Assembly (NCBI RefSeq): GCF_000208745.1
Contig: NC_030850.1
Location: 31,149,674-31,213,673 of the forward strand
DNA length: 64,000 bases
Source of the DNA: Theobroma cacao
Taxonomy: Eukaryota > Streptophyta > Magnoliopsida > Malvales > Malvaceae
Direction: 5' to 3'
The notes under the pieces are model-generated. The model was given only the letters and a program-made list of their open reading frames with translations. It made no database searches and had not been told where the DNA came from. Positions 1-11,868 of this stretch are shown piece by piece; within the stretch, counting starts at the first letter, position 1; each line of letters begins with the position of its first letter. Position numbers and translations under genes: made by a program.

Positions 1-3000
1 AACGCATAAAAATCTCTCAATTTAATTGATTATATTTTCATCGCTTATTCTTGGATTTATAAATATTCCATATTTATGCTTGTTTCCCTTCTTGCAAAGA
101 AAGTCTGAGTAGGATTTCTTGACCTGAGCTTGCTTATTGAGTCGATGATCATTAAGTTTGTGAGACTCACCAACGTATATTATTGTGCAGACAAATAAAC
201 AGTTGGAGACATCATTGACGAGGATACTTTCTACAGTTGTGTAAGTAAATGGCATCTCTTATATTTCTTTTGTATCACTCCGTTGTTCAATCGTCGAGTC
301 ATTTTTACATTTATTTGAAGTGATGAATTTAAACTATTTTGGGCCGAGGTTATGATACTAACTTGGAGTTATATTATTTAAATAAGATGTATAAGCACTT
401 AGTAAATTTTATTATGAAATTTTATGTGTGGTGAGAATTTAGCTATCATTATTTTGTTGTGTAATACTGATGACAAAAATATGTTGAAGTTTGATGAAAT
501 CAATTTGGATAGTAAGGAGGACATAACGAAAAGAATATATTGATAAAATGAAAATGCTTGGAAGGCTAACCGGGTTGTGTAGACATGCCTATATAACTTG
601 TGTGCGTTGATAACGGTTGAAGGAGTAGGTTGTTACCCAATTGATATCACATTATCCCTCTTGTTTTAATGCTTTGGTGCATCATGTGCATCCTTAGCCA
701 CATAGATTAAGAGTATGATAATGACATGTGCACCATACACAAAAGAATGCGGTAGTTAGTATTGGACAAACTAGTTCTGTCAAGACTATCTAACTTCATC
801 ATTCAACATGTCACCACATGGATTCTTAGACTTGTGGAACAATAATTCTTGCTTGACAAACAACCAGTTAGTGTGATCTCGGGTTACTTAATGCGAGAGG
901 TAGCTTTCTTCGTGTTTTGATACGTAAAATACACGAAAAGTTAAGCATTTAAAGATCACATTTGAAAGTATTTACTTCAATGATTAAGGCATGATCATGT
1001 ATTTAAAAGATAATGTTTAAATCTGTCATTCTTTTTGTTTTAAAGTCACATTTAAATTAATGATGATATATAAAATTGTTATAAGACTTTGACTCTTTTA
1101 TAACAAATTTTCTTTGTTATTGCCAAAGAATTAACTCTAAAAGAAATTGTCAAGAAATAATACTTCAATCCATTATTCAAATAAGCATTGCGTTTAGTGG
1201 TAAGGATTTAACGAAGATTGAAAAGGGTAAAGACAAACAATGTAACCATCTACGTCCATCTGTAGATTCCATCAATATCGGGTACGTGGTAAGAGTGGTA
1301 TAGATTAATACGTACCGTTTGATGTTAGAAATGTTAACAAAGTCTCACTTTGGTCAGTAGTATTCTTCACAAGATGCATGTCGTATTTCACAGCAGGTCT
1401 GAAATATCCACTTCATCCAGTGTGACAAATTCTGATACCCATTCTCGAAGATGGTGACTATTTGTTTCTGCATGTAAATGCTTTTTCTTTTGTTTTTATT
1501 GTTTGGCTCATTGAGTAGAACCGTAGCAGCTGAATTCAAACGGTAGATTGTCACGTCACATGGTAAACCTACTTGACAAGTATAGTAGTTTGATTCTCTT
1601 TGTCTTTCTCATTTTCGAGGTAGTTGTTAAACGTTTGTGTTTTCCTGTGATTGAATAATAATTTATTATTAAATCAAATATTTAAATATAATAATACTTT
1701 GAACATCAACGTTCTTAATTTCATAAAATTTCATAATATACAAGGGGTGAGATGGCGTGGTCGCCCTCTCCCCCAATTTCTTAAAATTTTTTTGATACTT
1801 ATATTGTGATTTAATTTTACCAATCAAAAAGTATAATCTTCCTCTCTAAGTTAAATATAATTTTTTATATTGATATTATATATATAATTAGCTTAAAAAA
1901 GTTAAAGTTGCATAATTCTCATTCATTCATTAATAGGTAAATGATCAATAAAATTTTTTAATTATATTAAATATTATTTTTTTAGTTTTGAATCAACTGC
2001 ATGTATAATTAATTTGTCCTATTAAATAATTTAAGTTAACCCATTTTAATAATAATATTTTTTTAATCGAGAGAAGAGAAATTTGAATTTTATTATTGGG
2101 TAAGGGTTATGTAATAATGAATGAACCAAATACTTAGATACTCATTTTAATAATAATATGAAAAAGAATTACTTACTTTTTCAATTGTTGAGCTAAAATT
2201 TTTTTAAAAATATATTTAATTAAGTAATCTTTAATCTTATTTCAAAATTTCATTAGAGTTTATTTTAGTTTATTTTTTACAGGTAATTTTCTTATATTTA
2301 AATTATTTGAAATTTCATGATTTAGTGTATCAATTTTGTATATTTCTAATTTAAACTTGTGCAAAAAATGAACATATGTTACAACATCACAAATATGACA
2401 TCTTTGTATTCAACTTAAACTTGTGTAAAAATTTTCATTATTCTATTAAATTATTTAATATTTTACTTATGGATTAAATATTTAACATAAGAAAAGTTAA
2501 CCCTTAATATTATATAAGCCTTTTGTTAATTTTCGTCCTAAACTATAATAAAATAATTATAGAAAGGACGCGGAAGCTTTGAAATCTGATATCAATACAA
2601 TCAATCATTCCACCATCTGCAAAGGATCCTTCATACTATTTACGGTGTCTGTCAAATCATTTCACTCGACAAATATCGAACTGGAACGCTACATTCACGT
2701 ATGCAAGGATGGCTTTTATTTTTTCCAAATAAATAAAATCATATTTAAGGATCCAAAATTTATTAAAATAATATTTTTTTAAAGAAAAGCACATGCATGT
2801 ATGTACATACAAGTCGACTTATTGTCCTCGTGATGAAAAACATGGGTGGGGGCTGATGGATGAGTATGTGACTCCCAGGAAATGGCCATTGGTGGGGACA
2901 TCTTCTGGGAAGTTTGTTTTTCCAACTTGGCCTCCAAGTCTAGAATAGTAAAAGCCAAGATAATCTTCAAGGAGCTTTCTTTTGTCAAATTCCAATCCTT

Positions 3001-3503
3001 TGGTCTCAAACTGAGGTCATGTGTGACGTATTCTTTCATGTATTGTTGATTAGAATTGTCATCCTGAATTCTGGCATGCCGATTTCTCCTCAGATGGACT
3101 TGTTTTACATTTTCTTGGAACTTGTTAAAATTGGAGGCAACAATAAATGTCAATGATACATGACGTCTCAGAATGCTCGTAATCATGGGCCCGCTGGATC
3201 GATCCCTCACAACAAATTTGTTGGTTCTCTCATTACTTTGGTATACATTAGATAGCAGAATTTAGTCTCCATTTATCAGTTTGCAACGCCTATAAATATT
3301 AAGTATGATTAAAGGCGTTCGATACTGGGTTGCAGACAAGTATGTAGTAGTATTGCTTACATATACTATGGGCATAACTACATAATCCAAATAATATAAT
3401 GGTACATTTCAAAAAGTAGAAAACACTTTTTTTTTTGGGTACATGTAGAAAACAATGTGAAAATTTAAGGTAAAAAAAGTTCTCGTTGGACTGAGACCCT
3501 TTA
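1..3503. other. AT-rich intergenic DNA, no supported gene
   Basis: I see only short open frames with no recognisable domain, codon pattern or splice-supported extension. Long A/T runs dominate 1640-2560. The GC-rich patch near 1745-1775, inside an AT-rich context, resembles the ends of degraded non-autonomous DNA transposons seen later in the window, but no terminal repeat pair or target duplication can be shown. The longest frame, on the minus strand at 2779-3210, is discussed under rejected items. Confidence 0.6.
3499..3503. repeat. Target-site duplication, left copy (CTTTA)
   Basis: These five bases directly outside the left LTR are repeated at 9155-9159 directly outside the right LTR. 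Five bases is the usual duplication length for plant LTR retrotransposons, so the pair confirms the element's borders. Confidence 0.9.
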
Positions 3504-4077
3504 TGTCATGAACCACGCTCCTTCACTTAAATATACGATAATTCAAGTGGCACTTGAGTGAACGTTTTCACGCAAGTTAGCTAATATTCGGTTATATCTT
3601 ATTACATCAATAATAGCAATAAATCAAACTAAGGGAACCCGCATCAAAATCAGAGAGCATACCGAATGCAATATATACAATCACTGAGTCATAAAAGAGA
3701 AAAATATTTTATTAATATGAAATTAATTATAAATAGACCAAAACACGCCATCATCTGGCCATAGGAGCAGTCCTAGATGATTTGTTACGAACATAGCTTT
3801 ACCAGTGAGGCAGCCCAACAATCCGCGACTGCTCATCCCTTATAAAGAGTTTACGAGATTTTATACGTATATACTAATAACCATTACAACGCTTGAAATG
3901 AAGACATTTATTTTCTAAAGGGTCTTTCCCTTTAAAGACTTAACAAGTATTTTTAGAGGTGTCACCACGAGTCATTACAATATTTGAAAGAGGGACATTT
4001 TTCTTACAAGTACAAAAGACTCAATCTTATAAACAACTCTACCCTATCATAGTCCGATACAAGGTTGGCTCATGACA
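3504..4077 (-). repeat. 3' LTR of the gypsy element
   Basis: About 574 bp, starting TGTCATGA and ending TCATGACA, a perfect 8-bp terminal inverted repeat. It aligns along its whole length with 8589-9154, for example in the shared blocks around TAAAGAGTTTACGAGATTTT and ATACGTAT. It is the downstream LTR because the polypurine tract abuts it and coding runs on the minus strand. Confidence 0.92.
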
Positions 4078-4090
4078 ACCTCCCCCACTC
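4078..4090 (-). other. Polypurine tract
   Basis: On the minus strand this reads AGTGGGGGAGGT immediately before the 3' LTR. A purine run at this point is the plus-strand primer used in reverse transcription of LTR elements. Confidence 0.75.
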
Positions 4091-4130
4091 AATCTGTCGA
4101 CGTCCTCATTGACTGGTTGGCTTTGAATTC

Positions 4131-4202
4131 TTCAATCTTCTGTTGGAAGGTACGAAAGTCGACTTCCTTTTCCCATGTGATCTCATATGGCCCTAAACCT
4201 TC
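4131..4202 (-). pseudogene. Chromodomain remnant
   Basis: One minus-strand frame reads YLVKWEGLGPYEITWE, a clear chromodomain core of the kind found at the C-terminus of chromovirus integrases, where it guides insertion to particular chromatin. It is not linked by an open frame to the integrase remnants upstream. Confidence 0.8.
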
Positions 4203-4899
4203 CCATTTCACCAGGTACTCATGTGTTGGTTATCAGTTGATTGTTGTCATCCTCCTTACCAAAATCTTCTCCACTCGGCGCTATGATGGTGGCTTGGTGC
4301 TGATGGTAGCTCTTATGGCTCAACTCTTGCTTGCATCTGTTGGGTCTGCATGGAACGGTTTCAAATTGCTTACGTGAAACACAAGGCGTACTTTCATCCA
4401 CTTTGGTGAATCAATCTTGTAGGAAGTCCTCCAGTCCTCCCCACATTAGCTACCATCGATACTGGATCTTTATACTTTTGTACTAGTCTTAAATCTCTCT
4501 TCTTTAGGAATCAAAGTTGTTCGAGTACCAACTTCACTAGCACTAGGTCTTTTGCCTTAAAATGTTGCTTCTTGCGATCCTCTATCTACCCACTCCTTCA
4601 TCTGGTTGGAGGCTTTCTCTAAATAAGCTCTGGCAATTTCAGTGTTTTACTTCCACTCTTTAACAAAGTTGAATGCCCATGGACTCTTCTCGATATACGA
4701 TTCTATTGAGGTATGAGGAAATCTAGGTTGTTGTTTAGTGATGACCTCGAAAAGGGTTTTATTGGTGGTTGAGCTCTTTTGTGAGTTGAAACATAGTTGA
4801 GCCACATTTAGTAGGCTGGGCCAATTCTTCTAGTTCACATGTACAAAGTGTCACAAGTATTCTTCCAAAAACCCATTAAAGCGTTCTATTTGACCATCT

Positions 4900-5609
4900 G
4901 TTTGTGGGTGATAATTGGAAGATATGTTGAGTTTTGACCCCAATAGTTTGAATAGCTCTTTCTAGAAAAAGCTGGTAAACCTTGGATCTCTGTCGTTGAT
5001 AATGCTTTTCAAAACACCCTAATATTTCACCACATGTTTAAAAATTATGCAAGCCGATTATTCTACAGAGCCAAACTTCTGTACTGGAATGAACATCGCA
5101 TATTTGGAAAATCGGTCCACCACTACCAAGATTGCTATCATATCCCCCAATTTAAGAAGTCTTACAATAAAGTCTAAAGAAATACTTTTCTAAGGTTTGG
5201 TAGGCACTAGTCTACTTCGTCTTCACGTCTTTGTGTAATTTATCACATATTGTCTCATATGACATCAATAATAACCTTGTCTCAATAATGCAACAATCTA
5301 CTGCCAACCTGGATGTCCTGTCCAAGGAGTGTCGTGACATTCTCGCATTAATTTTTACCTAAGCCCTCCCACTCTAGGAACAAATATGCGTGGTCCCTTC
5401 ATTAATAGGAGTCCATTTTTCACCTAACAGTATTTTGACTTTCTTTTCTCCATTAACTTCCTAATGGCCATTGCTTGGGGGTCTTGATGTAAATTTTTCT
5501 CAATCAGATTACATATATTTGTGGTTATTCTGCTGGCTATCATTAGCGTGATCACCTTTAAAGCTGCAAATTCAGCCTTTCTACTGAGGGGGTCTGCCAC
5601 ACGGTTCAC
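4900..5609 (-). pseudogene. Integrase and pol linker remnants
   Basis: Minus-strand fragments match the Ty3/gypsy integrase. The linker NRVADPLSRKAE lies at the 5609 end. The zinc-binding part follows near 5280-5345 with CHDTPWTGHPGWQ, and the catalytic-core strand VVVDRFSKYAMF is near 5100-5155. The fragments lie in different frames separated by stops, so the gene is dead. Confidence 0.8.
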
Positions 5610-6248
5610 TTTTCCAGCTTTATGCTTGAAGGAAAAATCAAACTCGGCTAGGAACTCTTGTTATCTTGCCTAATTAGCTATAAGTTTTGACTATGTGTAG
5701 AAGTGACTTACGACTGTATTATCGATCTTAACCACGAATTGTGATCCTAGCAAGTAATGTAGCCAGGCCTGTAAATAATGAATCACTACAAGTAGTTCTT
5801 TCTCTTATGTCGTGTATTTCCTCTCAGCTTCATTCGACTTTCGACTTTCAAATGAAACCAAGTGTCCTTCGTGTAGCAACACTCCTCCAAGAGTAAAGTT
5901 TGATGCATCCGTCTATACCTCGTAGGGCTTTGCAATATCAGGGAGTGATAACACAAGATCCGTTATCATTGTGTCCTTAAAACCTTCGAAAGCTTCTTGA
6001 CATTGGGACATCCAGCTCCACTTCTGTTCTTTTTTCAGCAATTCTATCTATACTATTGTCCTTCTTGAATATTCTTTCACAAACCTCCGATAATAATTAG
6101 CCTATTCTTTGATAGCCTTTACCTTCTACATGTCCATTCGGATGTACTCTTATTCAATTATGTGGCCAAGAAACTAGACTTGGGTTTAAGTGAATGCACA
6201 TTTATCCCTTTTTACATATAACTAGTTATCGCGTAACCTTTGGAAGAC

Positions 6249-6494
6249 TTACCACAAGTGCCATTGATGCTCCTCTAAAGTTGAACTATACACGACAATA
6301 TCGTCTAAATAAATCACCACGAACTTGTCCGGATAATCATGAAACACTTGGTTTATAAGTATGCAAAAGATAGCAAGAGCATTGGTTATTCCAAAAGGCA
6401 TAACGAGAAATTCAAATGCCCCATACCGCTTTATACAGGTGGTTTTCAACTCATCTCTCTCAACTACTCTTACTTGATGGTAACCTGAACTCAA
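6249..6494 (-). pseudogene. Reverse transcriptase fragment
   Basis: An 81-residue frame contains GYHQVRV near its start, FLVMPFGITNA in the middle and the catalytic YLDDIVVYS box near its end, all hallmarks of Ty3/gypsy reverse transcriptase. The fingers region before it and the RNase H after it (about 5610-6230) survive only in short broken frames. Confidence 0.9.
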
Positions 6495-6969
6495 ATATAG
6501 TTTGGAGAAGTACTTTGCACCACTTAGCTGGTCAAAAGAGATTTGCTATAAGAAAGATAGGATATTTATTTTTAACTGGACTTTATTCAAAACCTAGTAA
6601 TCTATTCATAATCGTAAACTCCCATCTTGCTTTTTCAAAAAAAGTATTAGGGCTCCAAAATGTGCTTTTGATGGTTGGATGAATCCGACTTGAATCAACT
6701 AATCTAATTATTTTCTTAGTTTCGCTAACTCTAGGGGAGCCATATTGTATGGCCCTTTTATAGGCTGCTTAACTCTTGGAAGTAATTCTAGCTCGTGATC
6801 GACAACTCGTCGAGGTGATAGGACCCTTAGTAGTTATCCTAGCATCATATCGTAAAAATTCTTCATAAATCAGTTTCACTTCTTCGGGTATTAGATTTCT
6901 GTTATCTTCGCCTTTGTAAATGGGCATGGCCATTTAAGAGGGCTCACCTTTCTTGATCCCTTTCTTAAA

Positions 6970-7350
6970 CTATATACCTGATATCATTTTTTTTTCACTC
7001 TTAGGTAGGATTGTAATTGGTACCACACATGGTCGTTCTTCAAAAAATATTAAACAACTTGCAGTAAGGAAAGGGATGGCTTGTGCTTTCATCATAAAAT
7101 CCAAGCCTAAGACAAAATCAAAGTCATTTATAGTTGCTACAGTCAAGTTTACCTTCCCTTCCCAAGAGCCAATCTTAATCTTTACGTCTTTAACATTTCC
7201 CATAATAGCTGAAGCTAGCGAGTTAACTACTTTCATCTGTCCAAAGTTCTTTTTAACTTTAAGACCGCACCTCGTTACCTCTCTTGGAGTGATGAAAGTG
7301 TTTGAGGCCCTCGTGTCGAGCATTGTGAATGGTTTTGGTACTTTTCTCAT
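6970..7350 (-). pseudogene. Retropepsin-like protease fragment
   Basis: A 126-residue frame begins near MLDTRASNTFITP. The active-site triplet of the retropepsin family is normally DTG or DSG; here it reads DTR, so the catalytic motif is altered. FVLGLDFM further on matches the second conserved strand (usually ILGMDWL). It lies between gag and reverse transcriptase, as expected for the family. Confidence 0.75.
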
Positions 7351-7705
7351 TCAACAACACTTTTACATACATTAAACCTCGTTGGGGCTCCTTCTCCATC
7401 TTTTCTAGTTGTGCTTGTAAGGCGCTGAGGAAACAAATAAAACCCATTCATGTTGTCTCTTCCTCGACTTCTTCGACTGTGGTGTGGGGTGAAAGTGTCT
7501 CAACATGGGTAGTGCATATCGCATTGAGAGTTGCTTGGTAAAGACAGTCAACTACTCGATAAGGTTCCTTACGTAGAAAATAAGATATTGGTAGTCGTGG
7601 CTTGAAGTTTCATGGCTTATTTATTCTCGGTTGGGGTGAGTCTCTAGTAGGTGGTCTCTTATCGCTTCCCCCACTTGAGGGTCTATTTACTCTAAAAACT
7701 TTTAC

Positions 7706-8313
7706 CTAATTGTTTGAGCTAGAGCTACCAGTCCTAGATTGAGGGTCTTTCCTTTTGTTGGAGTTATCACTATAATCAGTAAGGCGCTCAGCAGCCGCCA
7801 TTGCCAAAATCACATCTTGTACCCTTTGTCGTTGTAACTCTATTCTCACCCATGGTTTCAGACCCTTGAGAAAATAGAACAGTCTATCTTTTTCAATCAT
7901 ATCCCTGATATCTAGCATTAAAGTAGATAAGTTTCTCACGAAACTCTTGCATTGATCCCCGTTTGTGACAACTTTGACAACTTCTGTCATGCCATATACT
8001 CAACATTCTTAAGGAAAAACTGGTTATTCAATTCTTGCTATAGGTTCACCCAAATGTTGATATGACACTCACCATCGATGAATTTGGAACGCCCCCACAA
8101 CTTCGCATCCCTTGCAAGATACGTTGAAACCATCGCCACTTTGCCTTCCTCCGACTCCGTGTGCACAGTTCGAAAATATTGTGTCATATTAAAAAAAAAG
8201 TTCTCCAACTTCTTAACATCTCTAACCCTTTCGTATCGCTTGGGTTCTAGCACTTTGGCCCTTTTCCCTTGATCTCTTGAACTTCCATTGGCATTATTTG
8301 CAGCAATAACCAA
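7706..8313 (-). pseudogene. Gag polyprotein remnant (two frames)
   Basis: The upstream piece (8313-8038) has LENFFFNMTQYFR and DAKLWGRSKF, a recognisable plant gypsy gag (retrotransposon capsid) pattern. The downstream piece (7990-7706) continues with the capsid C-terminal part, including LFYFLKGLKPWVRIELQR. The two are broken by stops near 7990-8038. No intact zinc knuckle is visible. Confidence 0.8.
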
Positions 8314-8574
8314 AAGATTTACCTAAGCTTTCAATTCTCCAATCTCGTCGTCGAGAGTGCTCAATGTATCCATGGTCTCATCACTCAGGGTATTAATCAT
8401 CTTGGATAGTTCCCGTTAGATTGTCTCAATTTCATCTATTTGTTTGCAAGGAACCATATGAGGTTTTACTGCAGCCACCGTGGCCTCTAGCTCATCAATT
8501 CTCTTATGGTCCTCTGGTGCACTCCGCGTGGTCACTATTTTTTTTTACACTTTAGATCAACACATGTCGTCGGT

Positions 8575-8586
8575 GCTCTGATACTA
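8575..8586 (-). other. Primer-binding site (initiator tRNA-Met type)
   Basis: On the minus strand TAGTATCAGAGC follows the 5' LTR after a 2-nt gap. The usual plant primer site complementary to the initiator methionine tRNA is TGGTATCAGAGC, so one base has changed. It fixes the direction of the element. Confidence 0.85.
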
Positions 8587-8588
8587 AC

Positions 8589-9154
8589 TGTCAAAAACTA
8601 CTCTCCTTCGCCTAAGTATGCGATAGTCCATATGACACTTGAATGGACGTTTCCACGTAAGTCAGCCAATACTCGGTTATATTTGATCAAACATTAATAA
8701 TAGTAACAAAATTCAACTAAGAGAACCCGTATCAAAATCAAGAGACATACTAAATGCCATACATGCAACCATTGAGCCATAAAAGGAAAAAATATTTTAT
8801 TAATATAAAATTATTTACAAATGGACCAAGACACGTCATCGTCAGGCCATGGAGGCAATCTTATATGATTTGCTATGAACATATCTTTACTAGTAAGATA
8901 GCTTAACAATCCGTTGACTACTCACTCTCTATAAAGAGTTTACGAGATTTTATACGTATTCTACTAATAGCCATTACAACGCTTGAAACATTTATATTCT
9001 TTTTCTAAAAGATCTTTCCTTTTAAATACTTAACAAGTATTTTTAAAAGTGTTACCATGAGTTATTATAATATTTAAAAGAAAAACATTTCTCTTATAAA
9101 TATAAAAGATTCAATTTATCTTATTATAATTCGGTACAAGATTAGCTCATGGTA
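8589..9154 (-). repeat. 5' LTR of the gypsy element
   Basis: About 566 bp, the partner of 3504-4077. It starts TGTCA; its other end reads CATGGTA where the partner has CATGACA, so the terminal inverted repeat has decayed. The primer site lies just inside it, which makes it the upstream LTR for minus-strand transcription. Confidence 0.9.
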
Positions 9155-10876
9155 CTTTACATAGAATGTAGAGCAAAAGACAAACGTTAGACTTGGTCAA
9201 TAGACAATAATTGTTAATATAGTATAATGAAAGACATAAAGTTAAACAGTTAACAACTCCAAAAAAATCCACTCGTAAAATCTCTTTTCTTCACGTTTCT
9301 TCCTTCTATGATGTATTGTATTGGGAAGTGGTAAACAAGAGAAAGTAGTGCAGGGTGCTTTCTCAGTCTATTTTGGAAATCAGTGACCATTTGCTTGCCT
9401 TTTCAGTAGTTTCACATTCAGATGTCTTCACAAGTATAATTTACTAGTATGATTATTATTTTTGTTTGGTTTAATTTCTAATATTTCAAACCCACGTGCC
9501 AGAAATAAAGCATTTTAAATCAAATACTGTTGAGAGTCAATGGGTGGATTATTCATCCCTGATTGATGGGGAATGGGGTATTTGGTAAGTAAATAATAGG
9601 GATGGGTAGGCAACAAAATTTACGACCCAAAGATTTCAGGCTGAGCTGTGTCTCCATGAATTTCTCACCATATGAGGAAATTTCCTTTAATTGCTTCTTG
9701 ACTTTGACGGCCCAAATAAAACATGTTTAACCTTTAAAATTACTAGTGATTTTTTATTTTAAGAGACGTTATGCTTTTGATTAGTTGTTTTGTTTGTCTT
9801 TAATGGATAGAATTAATGATTAGTAATTAATGGAAAGAATTAATGCAGTTGTTTTATTTACCTATTTAGCCGCATGCTCTCGGCCCGTTCGAAAGATGAA
9901 GGGGGATAATCATTTGCATTTTGTTTTTTAATTTTGTACATTCTTTACTACATGAGCTGATAGTTTAGCAATCCTACAGAAAAGTACTCTTGACAAAGAT
10001 AGATGGCGGTGAGCAATAAATGAATTGGGGTCACTCTCCCCGGCTATCATTCAAAGACACCGTGGCAATTCAAATTGTTTTCTTCTACTTTTGTTTTTGA
10101 AATATTGTTTTCTTCTACTTCAATTGCGCAAAGTAAATCTTCTATCGATACGCGCTCAGACTTGACAATCCAAAAATCAAGTCAGTCAACTTAAGTTTCG
10201 GCTGTGCGCGGGAGCAGTGGACAGGGTGTGAACCGAATTTCTGATCATCTTGTGATTTGACAGGTGATTGATTAATGATGGACCAGTCCCGAACAAAACC
10301 CGCTCGATAGGGTGGGGGTGGGCAACGGTTCTGATCGCCGAACCGAATTTATGATCACCGAACCGAATTTATGATCACCGTGGGATTTAATGCTTAACAT
10401 GGACCAATCCCCAATAAAACCCGCTCACTAAGACCATCGTCACTCCTCCCTGGCTACCTCCGTCCAACTCAGGCAAATTCCATCTGGGAAGTGACGCCAC
10501 GCGCTTGGCGACGCACGTGGGGCTAGAAAACCGAAATACCAGTCTAATAAATAATATGCAGCCAAAAGGCTGAACACAGTAAAAATAAAAATAATTAAAA
10601 GTCAGGACCAAAGGTCAGCATCTGTCAGCACTGAATAGCGATTAGCCTATATGTCGACGACTTATATGGGAGGCCAACGTTGATTTTTGTCCAGTGAAAT
10701 AAAAACTTTAATTCGGGTAGTAATGCCAAATTGTCAACAAAAGGCCAGCGAATAAAACAGCTAAATCTCTGCTCTTTTCTCGTTTTATAGACATTCGGTT
10801 TTCTTATGTGCAAACGTGCTTTGGTTTCTGTGAAAGAATCTTTGTGCGCCTTTGAAACCTGTGGAACGGATGTCAA
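9155..10876. other. Intergenic DNA and presumed ABCC4-like promoter/5' leader
   Basis: No gene is visible. The first bases are the right target duplication of the retrotransposon. 10231-10433 holds an imperfect direct duplication described separately. The distal part is AT-rich, whereas 10200-10560 is distinctly less so, fitting a promoter. The transcription start of the downstream transporter is probably before 10877, where a good splice donor lies, but no unambiguous TATA box can be assigned. Confidence 0.5.
10231..10433 (+). repeat. Imperfect direct duplication in ABCC4-like upstream region
   Basis: AACCGAATTT followed by a GATCA-containing stretch occurs at 10231, 10341 and 10361; the last two are exact 20-bp tandem copies. 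The block containing GGACCAGTCCC and AAAACCCGCTC (about 10281-10310) recurs as GGACCAATCCC and AAAACCCGCTC near 10400-10430. The region is therefore a duplicated module of about 100-125 bp with an extra 20-bp tandem. Confidence 0.7.
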
Positions 10877-11788
10877 GTAAGTACTTGGCCAGGTTGGATG
10901 TCTTTTTGTAGTTTCACGGTGCAAATTCTCCGAACTCTCTTCTGAAGCTCGCAGCAACGTTCAGTTTGGCTTTTCTTTTTTATTCTTTGTTTCTTTTGGT
11001 GAAACTGTGTTCCAGGTTTGGTTCTATGGTTCTTCTTTGTTTTGCATGCTACTGTTTTGTGATCATTTTGGTCCGATTTGGATTGGTTTCTTCCTTTTCC
11101 ATAAAAGTTTTATCGCTTTTCATTGCTTTTAATGGGATTTATTACTTACTTTTATTTCACTGGTTTTCATTGATTTCTTTTTAAAGAAAACCCTTTTTTT
11201 TAACCTTTCTTCATTTTTTTTTATTGACATGACTCTTTATCAAATTACTCTCTTAGTTGTATTTTTCCTTTAATTCATCTCAACAGTGTGTTCCGTATTT
11301 ATTATTATTTTTTTCAGAGCAAGGAATCTGTCTTCGTAGTCGATATATTTATTTTTCTGTTGACTATAGCCGCTTCAAAGTTTTTAGACTTCGTGGGCCT
11401 TAGAGCTCCGGTCACTCGTTCATCGTAGAGACCAGGCTACTGCTGTGTCCCTCTCGTTCCTACCTTTCCCTTCTGCCTTTTTCTTTCTAGCCTCACGTTA
11501 AAGTTCATTGTGAATGCTTAAAAGCTTGAAGGTACTTCTCCAGACTCTCGTTTTCCATCCAGTGAAGCAAAAAATTGGAGTTGATTTGATGTTTTGCTTC
11601 CATTTTCCCTGTCAAGCTCTTTTTGGCAAATATTGTAGGATTTAGCCTTTTTAGGACTTAACTTGATCACCATCACCTTTTCCTTCTTGAACCTTTTCAC
11701 TGCCTTCTTCTTGTCTTATCTTTTTGGATCATATTCCTTTATTACGGTATTACATGTTACATAGTAATATGTTGGTGTATTTGTACAG
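10877..11788 (+). other. Probable 5'-UTR intron of the ABCC4-like gene
   Basis: A consensus donor (CAA then GTAAGTAC) at 10877 and an acceptor (TTGTACAG) ending at 11788 enclose a T-rich stretch typical of plant introns. The main coding start is 81 bp further on. Leader introns are common in plant transporter genes. The model rests on splice consensus only. Confidence 0.5.
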
Positions 11789-11791
11789 GGA

Positions 11792-11827
11792 ATGGAAGGA
11801 AATATATTGATTGGAATCGAGTTCTAG
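11792..11827 (+). CDS. Upstream ORF (11 codons) in ABCC4-like leader
   Basis: An ATG at 11792 opens 11 sense codons and ends at TAG (11825-11827), 41 bp before the ATG of the transporter. If transcripts include this leader, as the proposed splice at 11788 predicts, ribosomes would meet this ATG first. Its context (GGGAATGG) has a purine at -3 and G at +4, so recognition is plausible. No conserved peptide family is recognised. Confidence 0.4.
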   Translation: MEGNILIGIEF

Positions 11828-11868
11828 AAGGGTGATTTTTGTCGACTTTCACGTCAAATTGAGTGAGC

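Larger units (their letters stand above)
3504..9154 (-). mobile_element. Ty3/gypsy chromovirus-type LTR retrotransposon, complete in outline but decayed
   Basis: The element is bounded by two LTRs (3504-4077 and 8589-9154). Each begins with TG, and the left one ends TCATGACA as the inverted copy of its own start TGTCATGA. Both flanks carry the same 5-bp target duplication CTTTA (3499-3503 and 9155-9159), which fixes the borders. Read on the minus strand, the order is 5' LTR, tRNA-iMet-type primer site, gag, protease, reverse transcriptase, RNase H, integrase, chromodomain, polypurine tract, 3' LTR. Protease-RT-RH-integrase is the Ty3/gypsy order, and a chromodomain after integrase marks chromoviruses. 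All coding parts are broken into short frames, and the LTRs agree at only roughly four positions in five by eye, so the insertion is old and cannot move on its own. Confidence 0.95.

Noticed and set aside
2779..3210. Minus-strand frame of 143 codons
   Set aside because: No recognisable domain, no splice-supported continuation and an ordinary composition for chance frames in this region. It could be a decayed gene piece, but nothing in the sequence shows it.
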